Part shown: in pieces, positions 1 through 9,248 of the stretch
How positions within the stretch are numbered: position 1 is the first letter of the stretch
Layout of the letters: each line of letters begins with the position of its first letter
Assembly: GCA_028533045.1 (NCBI GenBank)
Contig: JAQQAP010000029.1
Coordinates: 1-64,000, forward strand
DNA: 64,000 nt
Direction of reading: 5' to 3'
Source of the DNA: Spirochaetales bacterium
GTDB lineage: Bacteria > Spirochaetota > Spirochaetia > DSM-2461
Notes under the pieces: generated by a model
The model's input: only the letters and a program-made list of their open reading frames with translations
What the model was told of the DNA's origin: nothing
The model's database searches: none
Program-made: the position numbers and the translations under genes

Positions 1-49
1 TGGATTTGAAAAAATCATCAATAATCGTGTATAATCCTACTATATTCAT
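1..49 (-). CDS. 5' end of a probable transposase (IS982-like), cut by window edge
   Basis: A minus-strand reading frame starts with ATG at 49-47 and runs off the left edge after 16 codons (MNIVGLYTIIDDFFKS). A strong Shine-Dalgarno, TGGGAGGAAG on the minus strand, lies directly upstream. The short aromatic/acidic start with an IDDFF core resembles the N-terminus of IS982-family transposases. Sixteen residues are too few to be sure, and any protein with this start would look the same. The inverted repeat expected upstream was not identified. Confidence 0.35.
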   Translation of the reverse strand, partial: MNIVGLYTIIDDFFKS

Positions 50-443
50 ACTTCCTCCCATCGTATGTTTTTGTCCATAAACAAATTATACAATGAGAGG
101 AAGTTTTATAATAGTCCATTAAAACTCGAATTTCGGCCTAATTATTTCCAATCCTGGTTTAAGACCTTTCCTTCTTCCAGTTCTTCGTATGTCATAGAAT
201 AAGTATAGCCGACCGATTAACAATCTAGCAAGTAACCTTAAATGTTTACAATTCCGATACCATAACTATAATAATTGAGTGATTGATTATTATCCAAAGT
301 GTCAATATAATGTGAATAAATAAACACTGTTTAGTCCGATTGCAAATATCAGAAGCCATTACTATCGTCAGTACCTTCTCAATAAATTTAAAGGCAACAT
401 ATTTACAAAAGGATCTATAAAATTAAAATCTACCGGGGTAATC
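50..443. other. AT-rich intergenic region
   Basis: About 390 bases with no supported gene. It lies between a minus-strand gene leaving the window and the plus-strand protease gene, so it should hold divergent promoters. One good candidate promoter (283-311) is listed separately. No RNA gene or repeat was recognised. Confidence 0.6.
283..311 (+). promoter_or_regulatory. candidate sigma-70 promoter for the protease gene
   Basis: TTGATT (283-288), a 17-base spacer and TATAAT (306-311) match the housekeeping promoter consensus well. Transcription would begin near 318, leaving a leader of about 125 nt before the protease ATG at 444. This rests on motif match only. Confidence 0.45.
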
Positions 444-2222
444 ATGAATTTCAAAAAAATAATTGTATTCATATTAATTACATTGAATATTACATTAGCA
501 GCACAGAGTCACAATATTAAAGACAAAGTAGTGCTCGTCGAAGCTCACCTTAATTCTGATATTACAGAGACATTCAACCATTACTCCCAATTTTATAGCG
601 ATTTGGGCAATTTGAATAAAGCTGAAAAATTTAATAATATCTCGACTTCATGGTTCGGAAGCGGTTTTATCATTGAATACTTGAATGAAAATTATCTAAT
701 TACAAATCGTCACGTAACAGATTTCGCCGAGTCATTTACCGTGACAATTAACGGCGGTCCTAGCTTAACCATATCTTCTGATAATGTTGCTTTTGCTCCG
801 GACTATACCGATATAGCCCTTATTAAATTAAATAATGACGAATACGATTTCACTAACCAGATTCTTCCTATTAATGAGAAATTAGTGGAAGACGGAGAAA
901 ATATTTGGGCAGCCGGCTATCCCGGTATCAATGGAACCCCTATTTGGCAATTGTCCTCCGGAATAATAACCAACAGCAACGTTCATATTGAAGAGATAAA
1001 AATACCGGAGAACAGCTACATCATCCAACATTCCGCTCCCATTGATCCGGGTAACAGCGGCGGCCCTCTCCTTATTAAGGATTATAAGGGGGATTTTTCA
1101 GTAGTCGGTATTAATACATGGACTGTGTCGGGGAGAAATAGTACTTTTTTCTCAATCCCCACCTCCCTCCTTATACAAATTATCGAAGAAAAAGATTCTA
1201 TAGACCAAGAATATTACAAGCAAAAAAGATTAGAGACTGCCCTGGGAGAACTCCTCCATAGCTTAGCAGATGATATTAACCTTAATTACTCCTACCTGAT
1301 TTCTGAGAACTTAGTACAAGAAAAAGGCTATAACACCTATGATGAAGTAAGGAGGAAATTGCTTCCTTCGATCGCACAACAGCTTGAAAACTCATTCTTT
1401 TATGAATCAGCTGAAGAAACAATGCGGGAAGCGACCTACTACTTCTTACATAAAAAAATGAACGAAGCAGAACCATTCCCATGGAACCGCGATACTATCC
1501 ATGTGGTAAAAGAAGATAATAATACCGTTTCAATCTATCAGTCTGCCGAAAAAAAGGATTTTAAAATATCTCTGTACTACGAGAGGGGAAACTGGAAAGT
1601 CAATTCCTTTTCATCCATTGATTCAATAATATCTCCCTCTGAGCTGATCACAGATAAAAATAAAAAACAGAAATATAATATTTCCGGTAATATTTTTGAT
1701 TTCACACTAGAAACCGGAGCCTCGGGACAAACCGCTTATCTACTTGGATATACCAGACGAATTAAACTATTCACCCCTCTATTTCTCTCAATGGGCGGAA
1801 AAGTGGGAGGATATAAAGATTTTTCTTTAAACTACACCGATGATGACACAGGACAGGAAGATGAGCTTTTAGCCGATGGACTAATGATGGATGGAAACCT
1901 GGGTTTAGGCTTCGTTCGTCTTAAAAAAGCCGGACTATCCACCCATGCGGTAACGTCCTTTAGCGGGGTTGCAGGACTCCGTGGATATATGTCGATGCCC
2001 ATTGATAATGGAGAAGAAGCTGAAGAGAACAGCCTACCTTACTCTTATTACTATTACGGCATAGAGGGAATGTTAGAATTTAAAAGTATGACAAGTAAAT
2101 TCGGATATGGAGCTGCGGCAGGGATTTATGAAGGAAAACCTACATCATCAACATCCTTTGTGAGTGGATATACTTTTGACGAATATTTATCTTTAAAACT
2201 TTCCTGCTTTATTAAGTTTTAA
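444..2222 (+). CDS. secreted trypsin-like serine protease with C-terminal beta-rich (barrel-like) region
   Basis: 592 aa. Residues 1-20 form a Sec signal peptide ending in LAA. Residues 65-245 form an S1/DegP-like chymotrypsin fold with a visible catalytic triad: His90 in TNRHV, Asp123 in YTDIAL and Ser205 in DPGNSGGP. No PDZ domain follows, unlike DegP. A 100-residue helical stretch of unknown role follows, then from about 410 to the end alternating polar/hydrophobic strands rich in Gly, Tyr and Phe. The chain ends in ...CFIKF, with a terminal aromatic residue typical of outer-membrane beta-barrels. The protease fold is well supported; membrane insertion of the tail is inferred. It is followed by a terminator that serves the opposite strand. 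Confidence 0.8.
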   Translation: MNFKKIIVFILITLNITLAAQSHNIKDKVVLVEAHLNSDITETFNHYSQFYSDLGNLNKAEKFNNISTSWFGSGFIIEYLNENYLITNRHVTDFAESFTVTINGGPSLTISSDNVAFAPDYTDIALIKLNNDEYDFTNQILPINEKLVEDGENIWAAGYPGINGTPIWQLSSGIITNSNVHIEEIKIPENSYIIQHSAPIDPGNSGGPLLIKDYKGDFSVVGINTWTVSGRNSTFFSIPTSLLIQIIEEKDSIDQEYYKQKRLETALGELLHSLADDINLNYSYLISENLVQEKGYNTYDEVRRKLLPSIAQQLENSFFYESAEETMREATYYFLHKKMNEAEPFPWNRDTIHVVKEDNNTVSIYQSAEKKDFKISLYYERGNWKVNSFSSIDSIISPSELITDKNKKQKYNISGNIFDFTLETGASGQTAYLLGYTRRIKLFTPLFLSMGGKVGGYKDFSLNYTDDDTGQEDELLADGLMMDGNLGLGFVRLKKAGLSTHAVTSFSGVAGLRGYMSMPIDNGEEAEENSLPYSYYYYGIEGMLEFKSMTSKFGYGAAAGIYEGKPTSSTSFVSGYTFDEYLSLKLSCFIKF

Positions 2223-2250
2223 AAATCCCCCCTCTCAAAAAAGAGGGGGC
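2221..2250 (-). terminator. Rho-independent terminator of the minus-strand lipoprotein genes
   Basis: A CCCCCTCT/AGAGGGGG stem with a short A-rich loop (2228-2249). On the minus strand the stem is followed by ATTTTT, placing it just after the stop of the lipoprotein gene ending at 2263. There is no T-run on the plus strand. Confidence 0.7.
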
Positions 2251-2262
2251 GTGGAAATCCTA

Positions 2263-2751
2263 TTAGAATGGTTTAAGTTCCATAGGACCATCGGATGAAT
2301 AGGTTGACATAAATGAGCTATAAACTAAATCCGTCAACTCAAGATCAATATTTAGACGTCCACCCTCTTTAAATAAAGCTCCAAGATAGAGGACCTCATT
2401 AGGATTCACTGTAATTACTTTAATCATATCAACAGGAGTCACAATACCATACTTATTACCAGCTATGTATCCGGTAATTTTTACTATGGCATATTTACCG
2501 GGAGGCACATCTTCAACCTGAATATAATCTTTGTTAGTAAAACGAAGGGTCATTCTTTCGCCAGTAATAAGATTCTCTATAAGAAAATAATATTTCATCC
2601 CACTAAAATAACCGGCAATATAAGCTTCTGACGAACTGAGTTCAACTATATCGTTTTCGGCCTTACCACCGTCATTACTCATGGATGGGGAAGACTGGCA
2701 CCCGCATACAAAAGCGAGACTCAGAAGAGTTATAATAAATATTTTTTTCAT
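2263..2751 (-). CDS. hypothetical lipoprotein
   Basis: 162 aa. The N-terminus MKKIFIITLLSLAFVCGC is a signal peptide with a lipobox ending in Cys18, so the mature protein should be lipid-anchored. The remainder looks like one small beta-sandwich: the segment around residues 45-100 contains a PPGKYAIV turn, reminiscent of DUF2846-like carrier domains. It starts one base from the stop of the upstream gene (2753-3166), so the two are almost certainly co-transcribed. Function unknown; the lipoprotein call is firm. Confidence 0.7.
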   Translation of the reverse strand: MKKIFIITLLSLAFVCGCQSSPSMSNDGGKAENDIVELSSSEAYIAGYFSGMKYYFLIENLITGERMTLRFTNKDYIQVEDVPPGKYAIVKITGYIAGNKYGIVTPVDMIKVITVNPNEVLYLGALFKEGGRLNIDLELTDLVYSSFMSTYSSDGPMELKPF

Positions 2752-2752
2752 A

Positions 2753-3166
2753 TCAGTCCTCCGACCTAGGATAGAGTTGAGTCATTTTTGAAAGAGCTTC
2801 TTTCGCTTCTGAGATTTCATCCCCTGTAAGAATAGCCAAACCGAGAGTGTCGGTGACTTCAACATAATAATCTTGGTTCTCTTCCGCTATAAAATAAACA
2901 ACTTTATCATCGGTTTTGTAGCTATTATCACACAAAACCAGCTGCTCTCCCACCGGGATTTCGATTTTAAAATAAGTTTTAGTTCTCATCTCACCAAGAA
3001 ACAGTTGAGTGAAATAAACATTTGGCTTTACAAGATTCAAGCCTTTCTCTCTGATTATAGTAAGAGTTGCCGTTGCTGAAACGGAACTGCTATTCAACCA
3101 AGAGTCCTGCGAGTAACACAACGTCATTCCCATCAATCCCAAAAGAAGTAACATATACTTTTTCAT
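2753..3166 (-). CDS. secreted DUF2846-like protein
   Basis: 137 aa. Residues 1-19 are a signal peptide (MKKYMLLLLGLMGMTLCYS). The rest resembles the DUF2846 fold: an ATLTIIRE strand, a VYFTQLFLGEM hairpin and a YFKIEIPVGE turn correspond to the usual xRPxx...VYVDGxxVGxL...YFRLELPPG pattern. It is the first gene of a two-gene minus-strand operon with the lipoprotein at 2263-2751. The role is unknown; the family is associated with envelopes. The start follows an aagGAGcg-type ribosome site. Confidence 0.6.
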   Translation of the reverse strand: MKKYMLLLLGLMGMTLCYSQDSWLNSSSVSATATLTIIREKGLNLVKPNVYFTQLFLGEMRTKTYFKIEIPVGEQLVLCDNSYKTDDKVVYFIAEENQDYYVEVTDTLGLAILTGDEISEAKEALSKMTQLYPRSED

Positions 3167-3587
3167 GAACGCTCCTTTTTTTATATCAGTTTACACAAAA
3201 ACAAAGACAAGTTACAAGCACAAAAGGAACACCATATCGCCTCATAAAAGAGATAAAACTGTCTACTGTCTGTGTAGAAGCCGGAGTTTTAACTTAAAAG
3301 TTCAGCCAACTTACGAGTCGTATTAACATTTCGAACGGTCATATTCCGGTAACATCTGTGGCCGACAATTTTACTTAATCCGCTACGATTCAGATTTTCC
3401 CGGGAAATACTCCACATAAGAGCTCCCGGGATATATTTTATCGCCATTCCGAATTATTTCGCCAATCATAGGGAATTGTGTGAGCAATTTTTTTCAATTT
3501 CTTCTGCGGTTTTTATTAGTGTCGGGACGAAGCAGAACGGCGAGGAAAATAATCAGGAAGTCATTAACCATATAGTTCCTCTACTTC
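3167..3587. other. intergenic region with one weak 52-aa ORF
   Basis: About 420 bases between two minus-strand units. The only open frame with any character is a minus-strand ORF of 52 codons (3289-3447) whose end, LSKIVGHRCYRNMTVRN, vaguely recalls the GH...Y box of tyrosine recombinases. A stop lies just upstream and no ribosome site is visible, so at best it is a decayed fragment. Nothing else was recognised. Confidence 0.3.
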
Positions 3588-4289
3588 TTAAATCAGTTTT
3601 TCCCCGATCATTCCCAGTAGGAATCCCAGGCTGGCTCCGGTGGCAGGACGCCAGTTGTTTTTAATTTTGGACGCCGGTGCGATATCCTGAAAAATCAAAT
3701 ATAGTATACCGCCGGCGGCAAAAAGCATAATAGAATCCACCGTTTTGGTGTCGTTCAGGAGGAATTCCCCCGTAAGAGCCGCCACAATCCCCACGAGACT
3801 CAAACCGAACATCAGTAAAAGAACCTTTCCTTTGTTCATCTTTTCGTTTAGTTCTATATAGGAATTGAATCCTTCGGGCAAGTTCTGCAGACCGATGAAA
3901 ATTGCGATGAGGAGTCCAAAGCTATGGTCATAGGCAAAAGAGGCCCCCAAGGCCAGTGCCTCGGGGATAAAATCCATCATCATGGACAGGACTTGCGCCA
4001 GGGAACCGCCCAGTCGTGAACTAAGGATATCCAGAAGCATGAAGGTGACGGTCCCGGCGACAAAGATCAGGCTTAGTTCTCCCATGGAGAGATCGGTCAC
4101 GGCTTTGGGGACAAGGACGAAAGCGATGGCCGAGAGAAGGGCACCTCCTCCGAAGGCTGTGATAAAATGATTTATTTCTTCTTTCGCCGGGAAGGATTTG
4201 CTTTGCAGCAGGCTGGATATCAAGCCTCCCGCAAATATAGGAAGGCCCGCTGCGCTGGAAAATAAAATGATGGTAGGAGTGGAATTCAT
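3588..4289 (-). CDS. ZIP-family metal transporter (divergent)
   Basis: 233 aa with about eight hydrophobic segments. The ZIP signature is recognisable in two helices: MMDFIPEALALG (residues 104-115) and GLQNLPEGF (133-141). Classical ZIP transporters have HNxPEG and HEIPxE there; here the His positions are Asp106 and Gln135 while Glu110 and Glu139 are kept. The protein would sit in the inner membrane and move a divalent cation. The altered ligands leave metal specificity, or even transport activity, open. It is monocistronic and divergent from the lipoprotein gene at 4418. Confidence 0.75.
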   Translation of the reverse strand: MNSTPTIILFSSAAGLPIFAGGLISSLLQSKSFPAKEEINHFITAFGGGALLSAIAFVLVPKAVTDLSMGELSLIFVAGTVTFMLLDILSSRLGGSLAQVLSMMMDFIPEALALGASFAYDHSFGLLIAIFIGLQNLPEGFNSYIELNEKMNKGKVLLLMFGLSLVGIVAALTGEFLLNDTKTVDSIMLFAAGGILYLIFQDIAPASKIKNNWRPATGASLGFLLGMIGEKLI

Positions 4290-4417
4290 AAACTGATTCT
4301 ATAGCATTATTAGATCCTAGTAAATTCAATGATCAATTTTAATTGAGATTGAACCGTAAACTCATCTATCTTGAAATATTGCCATGCCACTCTCTTTTCT
4401 TAAGGAGATTTGAGAGA

Positions 4418-6088
4418 ATGAAAAGAGTTTTATTAGTTGTTCTGGCGGCCTTGCTGTTTCTGTCTAGCTGTGATGATGCGGGCGATTCTACCAGCCTTTC
4501 TTTGAGTGTTGAGTCAAACATGGTTTACGACACGGGGATTTACGATGAAAGCGCTGCGGAAATTGTTTATTACGATTCCACCAACGATCGGATTTTGTTT
4601 ACCAATGGTTCGGAAGGGAGTGTTAATATCCTTACCGAAACGAACGGAGAGCTGTCCCTCGAAAGCGGGGATTCCCTTATCTTTGGCGATGGCGATGCCA
4701 ACAGCGTATCCGTTTATAATGGGGTTGCCGCTGTGGCTGTCGCGGCCGCCGATAAGACCGATGACGGATCTGTGTACTTTGTCGATGTGGCGACCGGAAC
4801 CTCTCTGGGGGCCGTGACGGTAGGGGCCCTTCCCGATATGGTTACCTTTACTCCCGACGGAAGCTATGTTCTGGTTGCCAATGAAGGGGAACCGGAGGAG
4901 GAATATGCCGCAGACCCGGAAGGTTCCGTTTCTATCATTGAGGTGGAACTGGCCGATACCCTCAGTGACAGTACTTTTACTTTGGTAGATACGGTCACCT
5001 TTGATTCATCCGACCTGGAAGAGGATGGGGACGGCGTAGAAGTGCGAACCAGCGAGTATCTGGCCGACTGGACCGGCTATCCCGGTACCTACTCCGTAGC
5101 TAACGATATTGAGCCCGAATACATTGCCGTTGATTCGGACTCTCTCTACGCTTATGTAGCTTGTCAGGAAAACAACGCCATTGCCAAAATCTATATTCCC
5201 ACCGGAAAGGCCGTTACCGTAAAATCTTTGGGTTACAAGGATTATTCAGACGGCGATGTGGGGGTCGATCTTTACAACGATGAGATTGCCTGCGTTGAAT
5301 CCCGCCCTTACTACGGCCTTTATATGCCCGATGCGATCTGTACCTTTGAAGTGGGCGGCGAAACTTACATTGCCACAGCCAACGAAGGGGACGACCGGGC
5401 CGACTGGGAGGACGATACGGATATAGAAGATCATGACTGCACCAAGGCCAAGAATCTGGAAGATGACTTTGGGCTGACTTTGGATGATGTGTTCAAGGAC
5501 AGTACAACCGGCGAAATCCTGGATGATTACAGCAGCCTTAAGGTTTCTCCCTACGACTGTATAGATAGTGATGACGATGGGGATATCGATATCCTCGTAG
5601 GCTTTGGAGCCCGTTCGTTCTCCATTTGGGACGAAGATCTGGACCTGGTTTACGATAGCGGAAGCCTTTTTGAAACCTACACGGTGGAGAACTATCCCGA
5701 CTACTCCAACTGCAGTAACGACAATCTGGTCATTGACGACAGAAGCTCCAAAAAAGGTCCCGAGCCGGAAGCCATAACCGCCGGTGAAGTGGACGGTATT
5801 CCGGTGCTTTTCGTTGGACTTGAGCGGTTCGGAGGATTTTTTGCCTTTGACGTGAGTGATCCGGAAGAGCCGGAAATGCTTCTCTATCATACGGATCGGA
5901 ATTTTGATGCAACCATTGATAGTGACCTAGAATACAGCAGCGACGACTCTCTGGATAACACGGGAGACCTGGGGCCGGAAGGCTTCTGCTTTATCTCTTC
6001 CGATGATAGCAGCGACGGTACGGCCAAGCTGATTGTGGGAAGTGAAGTAAGCGGAACGGTTCGCGTGTACGACGTAGAATATAATTAA
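4418..6088 (+). CDS. choice-of-anchor I family lipoprotein (beta-propeller)
   Basis: 556 aa from the ATG at 4418, chosen because it follows TAAGGAGATTTGAGAGA and begins a signal peptide with lipobox LSSC (Cys18); a longer frame upstream lacks both. The body is a highly acidic beta-propeller. Family hallmarks of choice-of-anchor I proteins are present: PDMVTFTPDG...VLVANEGEP, DPEGSVSII, ATANEGDDRADW and GPEGFCFI. These proteins are surface or periplasmic and sometimes annotated as alkaline-phosphatase-like; no enzymatic activity is established. The strong Asp/Glu content suggests calcium binding or a saline habitat (inference). It stands alone between two unrelated genes. Confidence 0.75.
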   Translation: MKRVLLVVLAALLFLSSCDDAGDSTSLSLSVESNMVYDTGIYDESAAEIVYYDSTNDRILFTNGSEGSVNILTETNGELSLESGDSLIFGDGDANSVSVYNGVAAVAVAAADKTDDGSVYFVDVATGTSLGAVTVGALPDMVTFTPDGSYVLVANEGEPEEEYAADPEGSVSIIEVELADTLSDSTFTLVDTVTFDSSDLEEDGDGVEVRTSEYLADWTGYPGTYSVANDIEPEYIAVDSDSLYAYVACQENNAIAKIYIPTGKAVTVKSLGYKDYSDGDVGVDLYNDEIACVESRPYYGLYMPDAICTFEVGGETYIATANEGDDRADWEDDTDIEDHDCTKAKNLEDDFGLTLDDVFKDSTTGEILDDYSSLKVSPYDCIDSDDDGDIDILVGFGARSFSIWDEDLDLVYDSGSLFETYTVENYPDYSNCSNDNLVIDDRSSKKGPEPEAITAGEVDGIPVLFVGLERFGGFFAFDVSDPEEPEMLLYHTDRNFDATIDSDLEYSSDDSLDNTGDLGPEGFCFISSDDSSDGTAKLIVGSEVSGTVRVYDVEYN

Positions 6089-6100
6089 AATTGCAGTCCC

Positions 6101-6190
6101 TTTCTGACTCCTGTTTGACTTATATAAAAGGACCGATTTATTGGAAATCTGTATTTTTATACATTAAAATAGTCAAATAGGAGTCAAAAC
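6101..6190 (+). promoter_or_regulatory. 20-nt inverted repeat enclosing the leader and covering the MCP ribosome site
   Basis: The arms are 6101-6120 and 6171-6190, with two mismatches and a 50-nt loop. The right arm contains AGGAG, the Shine-Dalgarno of the GTG start at 6191. If both arms are transcribed the ribosome site would be paired. Alternatively it is a protein-binding palindrome. Function is inferred. Confidence 0.45.
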
Positions 6191-8026
6191 GTGAATAAGA
6201 TCAGTTTGTTGAAGTCCATTCGGCTTCAAATCCTCTTTAGTTTAGTTCTTATCGTATTTCTGCTGGTCCTTTCGGGCCTTCTGGCCAACTTTTTCTTGAA
6301 AGAGACACAGCAGTCTTTTGATTCTCTTTTTAATTATGAGAATCGGATTCGCCTTATTTCCCAGGAAACGAATATTCTGGCCTTGCAGAACCGGCGTTAT
6401 GAAAAAGATTTCTTTTTGAATATCGGTAATAAGCAAAAGCAGTTAAGTTATATCGAAAAGTTTGAGAAAGTAACGTCTCAAATGGATGAGGCGTTTAGTG
6501 AACTCGAATCGCATATGCAGGATAATCAGCATAGTTTTCTTTATGAAGAAGCACTTCTATTACTCGATGAGGCGAGGCGGAATTACCAAACTTATGTTAC
6601 TTCCTTTGTTTCCATAAGAGAGAAAGTTATGGGGGATCCGGGCATTACGTCTCAGGAAGGTAATCAATTATTTATACCTTATAAAGAGAATATTTATACC
6701 TTTGAGCATAATATTCAGGAGATAAGCCGGATCTCCGTGGAGATTAGTGAGTCAATGGAGAAAAAAGCGAACCGCGATGCTATAAGACATATTACTCTGT
6801 TTTCCGGGATCCTCGGTTTTATCATTTTCTCTCTTGTTTTCCTTATGGTATTTCTCGTCAGGAAAATCAATTCCGGCTTCCGGCTCATTAAGCTTTATTC
6901 CGATGAGATGGAAGAGGGGATTCTTGTCCGTGACGATAAAATAGGCAGGGATGATGAATTCGGCACGGTCAGCCAGGCTTTTAATAATGCTTTCTCCCGG
7001 ATGAGGGCTATGGTGAGTAAAACGAATGATTCTATTGATCTTTCCCGTGAGATTGCCTCGAGTCTTACCGAGAGTGCCGAAGAAGTGGCTGCTTCCGTTG
7101 CAGAGATCAGTGCCCAGTCAGCTTCGGTTAAAAATCTGGTTTTTCGTCAGTCCGACAATATTACCGAATCCAGTGCTGCCGTAGAGGAGGTTACAAAAAC
7201 CATCGAGTCCTTTAACAAGCAGCTGGAAAGGGAGAACCATCTGATCGAATCCTCGGCGACAGCGGTGCAGCAGATTGTTTCCGCCATAGACAGAACAAGT
7301 GTTGAGGCGGGAAAGCGCAATCATGAACTGGATGATATTCTGGCCCGTATGGAAATGACCCGGGACAAGATTGCCACAACGGAAGACGTTATAGGAGATG
7401 TGGTAGATCTATCCGGTAAAATCGAAGAGATTATGACTGTTATCAATGGGATTTCCGCCCAGACAAACCTCTTATCCATGAATGCTGCGATCGAAGCGGC
7501 CCACGCCGGGGAGGCGGGGACGGGGTTCTCTGTGGTAGCCGAAGAGATTCGAAAGCTGGCCGATGGGACAATGAAAAACTCTCTGGGTATATCGGAGACG
7601 ATTAAAGAGATGAAAGGGAAAATTCAGGAGGTGAAAGAGTCCTCCAAGCTTAATCTGGACACTTTTGAAGGATTTTCCCATAGTATGAAAGACTTTAAGG
7701 AGACATTCACGGAAATTGGTTCGATGATGACCGAGATGAGCCAGGGAGCAACGGATATACGGGGGATTTCGGATAATCTCTTCTCCATTTCCCACTCTAT
7801 TCAGGGGGCCTCCGAGGAAATTGCTATTAGCGAACAGGATATTAATATTTCCATGACAGAAAATTCCGGTCTGTCCCAGCAGGTTCTCGATTCTATTTCT
7901 GAAATTGATTACGGCTTAAAGGAGATAAACACTGCGGTTGGTTTTCTTATGGAGATCTCCAGGAAATCGGAAGGGGTCAACGGGGAACTAAAGGATAATA
8001 TTGAACAGTTTACCATAAGCGGTTGA
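6191..8026 (+). CDS. methyl-accepting chemotaxis protein
   Basis: 611 aa from a GTG start preceded by AGGAG. TM1 is at about 13-32, an all-helical periplasmic sensor at 33-195 (resembling a four-helix-bundle or HBM sensor), and TM2 at about 199-222. A HAMP-like linker and the cytoplasmic signalling coiled coil follow. The hairpin tip at about 417-457 is clear: [19 protein letters not shown] followed by [12 protein letters not shown], the CheA/CheW contact. It is a transmembrane receptor feeding flagellar control; the ligand cannot be read from sequence. No chemotaxis partners are adjacent, and its end abuts the convergent gene at 8031. Confidence 0.9.
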   Translation: MNKISLLKSIRLQILFSLVLIVFLLVLSGLLANFFLKETQQSFDSLFNYENRIRLISQETNILALQNRRYEKDFFLNIGNKQKQLSYIEKFEKVTSQMDEAFSELESHMQDNQHSFLYEEALLLLDEARRNYQTYVTSFVSIREKVMGDPGITSQEGNQLFIPYKENIYTFEHNIQEISRISVEISESMEKKANRDAIRHITLFSGILGFIIFSLVFLMVFLVRKINSGFRLIKLYSDEMEEGILVRDDKIGRDDEFGTVSQAFNNAFSRMRAMVSKTNDSIDLSREIASSLTESAEEVAASVAEISAQSASVKNLVFRQSDNITESSAAVEEVTKTIESFNKQLERENHLIESSATAVQQIVSAIDRTSVEAGKRNHELDDILARMEMTRDKIATTEDVIGDVVDLSGKIEEIMTVINGISAQTNLLSMNAAIEAAHAGEAGTGFSVVAEEIRKLADGTMKNSLGISETIKEMKGKIQEVKESSKLNLDTFEGFSHSMKDFKETFTEIGSMMTEMSQGATDIRGISDNLFSISHSIQGASEEIAISEQDINISMTENSGLSQQVLDSISEIDYGLKEINTAVGFLMEISRKSEGVNGELKDNIEQFTISG

Positions 8027-8030
8027 GTTC

Positions 8031-9248
8031 TTACCTTAGTTCGATGCGGACATTCCGAATATGAAGTTTGTCCGCATCAACCACAATATATCGGGCTTTT
8101 CCCTCGTCCCAATCGGTCCCGCTGGCCGGGATGAGACCCAGCTTTTCGCAGAGATAGCCTCCCAGTGTCTGATTATGGCCCTTGGGGATGGTAATTCCCA
8201 GGATATGGGAGAGGTGCTGCAGGTCCGTATTACCGGAAGCAAGGAAAACCTTTTCGTCCAGCTGGATGACATCTTCCTTAACCGTATGGGTGTTTCCCGG
8301 AATACTCCCCACAATTTCAGAGGCAATTTTCTGATGGGTGATAATTCCGGATATTCCCCCGTATTCATCGCAGAGAAAAACCAGCGCCAGCGATTGGGTC
8401 ACCATTATTTCCAGCAATTCCGATAGGGGTTTCACTTCCGGGAAAAAGGTCGGTTCATGAAGAATCTGTTCGGCCGAAAGATTTTCTCCGTAACAAAAGT
8501 CCTCCACATCCACATATCCGATGATATTATCTACCCTGTCCCGGTAGACGGGTAGGTAACGGTGATTCGTCAGTTCCCCTTCGGTAATCAACTCGGAAGG
8601 GCTGCTCTTAATATCGTAGAGGGATATCTGATGGAGGGGGATCATGGCGTCCATGGCCAGGGTGGAATCGAAGTCCAGGATATCGTCAATCGTTTTAAAC
8701 TCGTCGTACCCAAAGCCCGATTCTCTTCCGCTAAGATGCATGAGAAGCCGGAAATCCTCCCGGGAGTGGGCCAGTTTTCTTGAGCCCTGTTTTTGGCCCA
8801 ACAGGAAAAGAAGAACCTTTACCACCGTATTAAGAATAAATGAGATGGGAAAGAAAAAGAAGAAAAACACCCTTAACACGGGGGTTAATTTTACCGTAAC
8901 CGTATCGGCATAACGTCTGAAAAAGGTTTTGGGAATAATTTCCGAAAAAAGAAGATAGATAACGGCTAATACCAGACTTCCTATTACGGCTGTTGTGGCT
9001 GAGTAGCGGGTTCTGAGGTAATTGTTAAGTACCACCGAACTGGTTACCACAGCTACGTTGGTTCCAATGAGGGTTGTTCCCAGAAGGCGTTCCGGTTTTT
9101 CCAGGAGGAAATGGGCCGATTGTGCCCAGATGACCTTTTTCTCTTTTTGCGAATAGATTTTTAGTTTATCCGCAGAGAGTAGTCCCGTTTCCATTCCGGC
9201 AAAGAAAGAGGCAACCAGTAGACATATTAGTTCGATAAGCAGGATCAT
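8031..9248 (-). CDS. CNNM/CorC-type membrane protein with CBS domains
   Basis: 405 aa. Residues 1-165 form the DUF21/CNNM transmembrane domain with the characteristic LLGTTLIGTNVAVV and SEIIPKTF motifs. A CBS pair follows at about 185-300 (FLCDEYGGISGIIT lies in the second CBS), then a CorC_HlyC C-terminal domain. The family is linked to Mg2+/cation export or homeostasis; older names such as hemolysin C are misleading. Its ATG overlaps the stop of the paralogue upstream by four bases, indicating translational coupling. It may work as a heteromer with that paralogue (inference). Confidence 0.85.
   Translation of the reverse strand: MILLIELICLLVASFFAGMETGLLSADKLKIYSQKEKKVIWAQSAHFLLEKPERLLGTTLIGTNVAVVTSSVVLNNYLRTRYSATTAVIGSLVLAVIYLLFSEIIPKTFFRRYADTVTVKLTPVLRVFFFFFFPISFILNTVVKVLLFLLGQKQGSRKLAHSREDFRLLMHLSGRESGFGYDEFKTIDDILDFDSTLAMDAMIPLHQISLYDIKSSPSELITEGELTNHRYLPVYRDRVDNIIGYVDVEDFCYGENLSAEQILHEPTFFPEVKPLSELLEIMVTQSLALVFLCDEYGGISGIITHQKIASEIVGSIPGNTHTVKEDVIQLDEKVFLASGNTDLQHLSHILGITIPKGHNQTLGGYLCEKLGLIPASGTDWDEGKARYIVVDADKLHIRNVRIELR

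Noticed and set aside
3289-3447. 52-aa minus-strand ORF with a GH...-like end suggestive of a recombinase tail
   Set aside because: No ribosome site, stop just upstream, and the nucleophile Tyr position is not clear; kept only as a note in the intergenic entry.
5246-5890. 214-aa minus-strand ORF inside the choice-of-anchor I gene
   Set aside because: Antisense shadow of a well-supported, codon-biased gene; low-complexity translation and no ribosome site.
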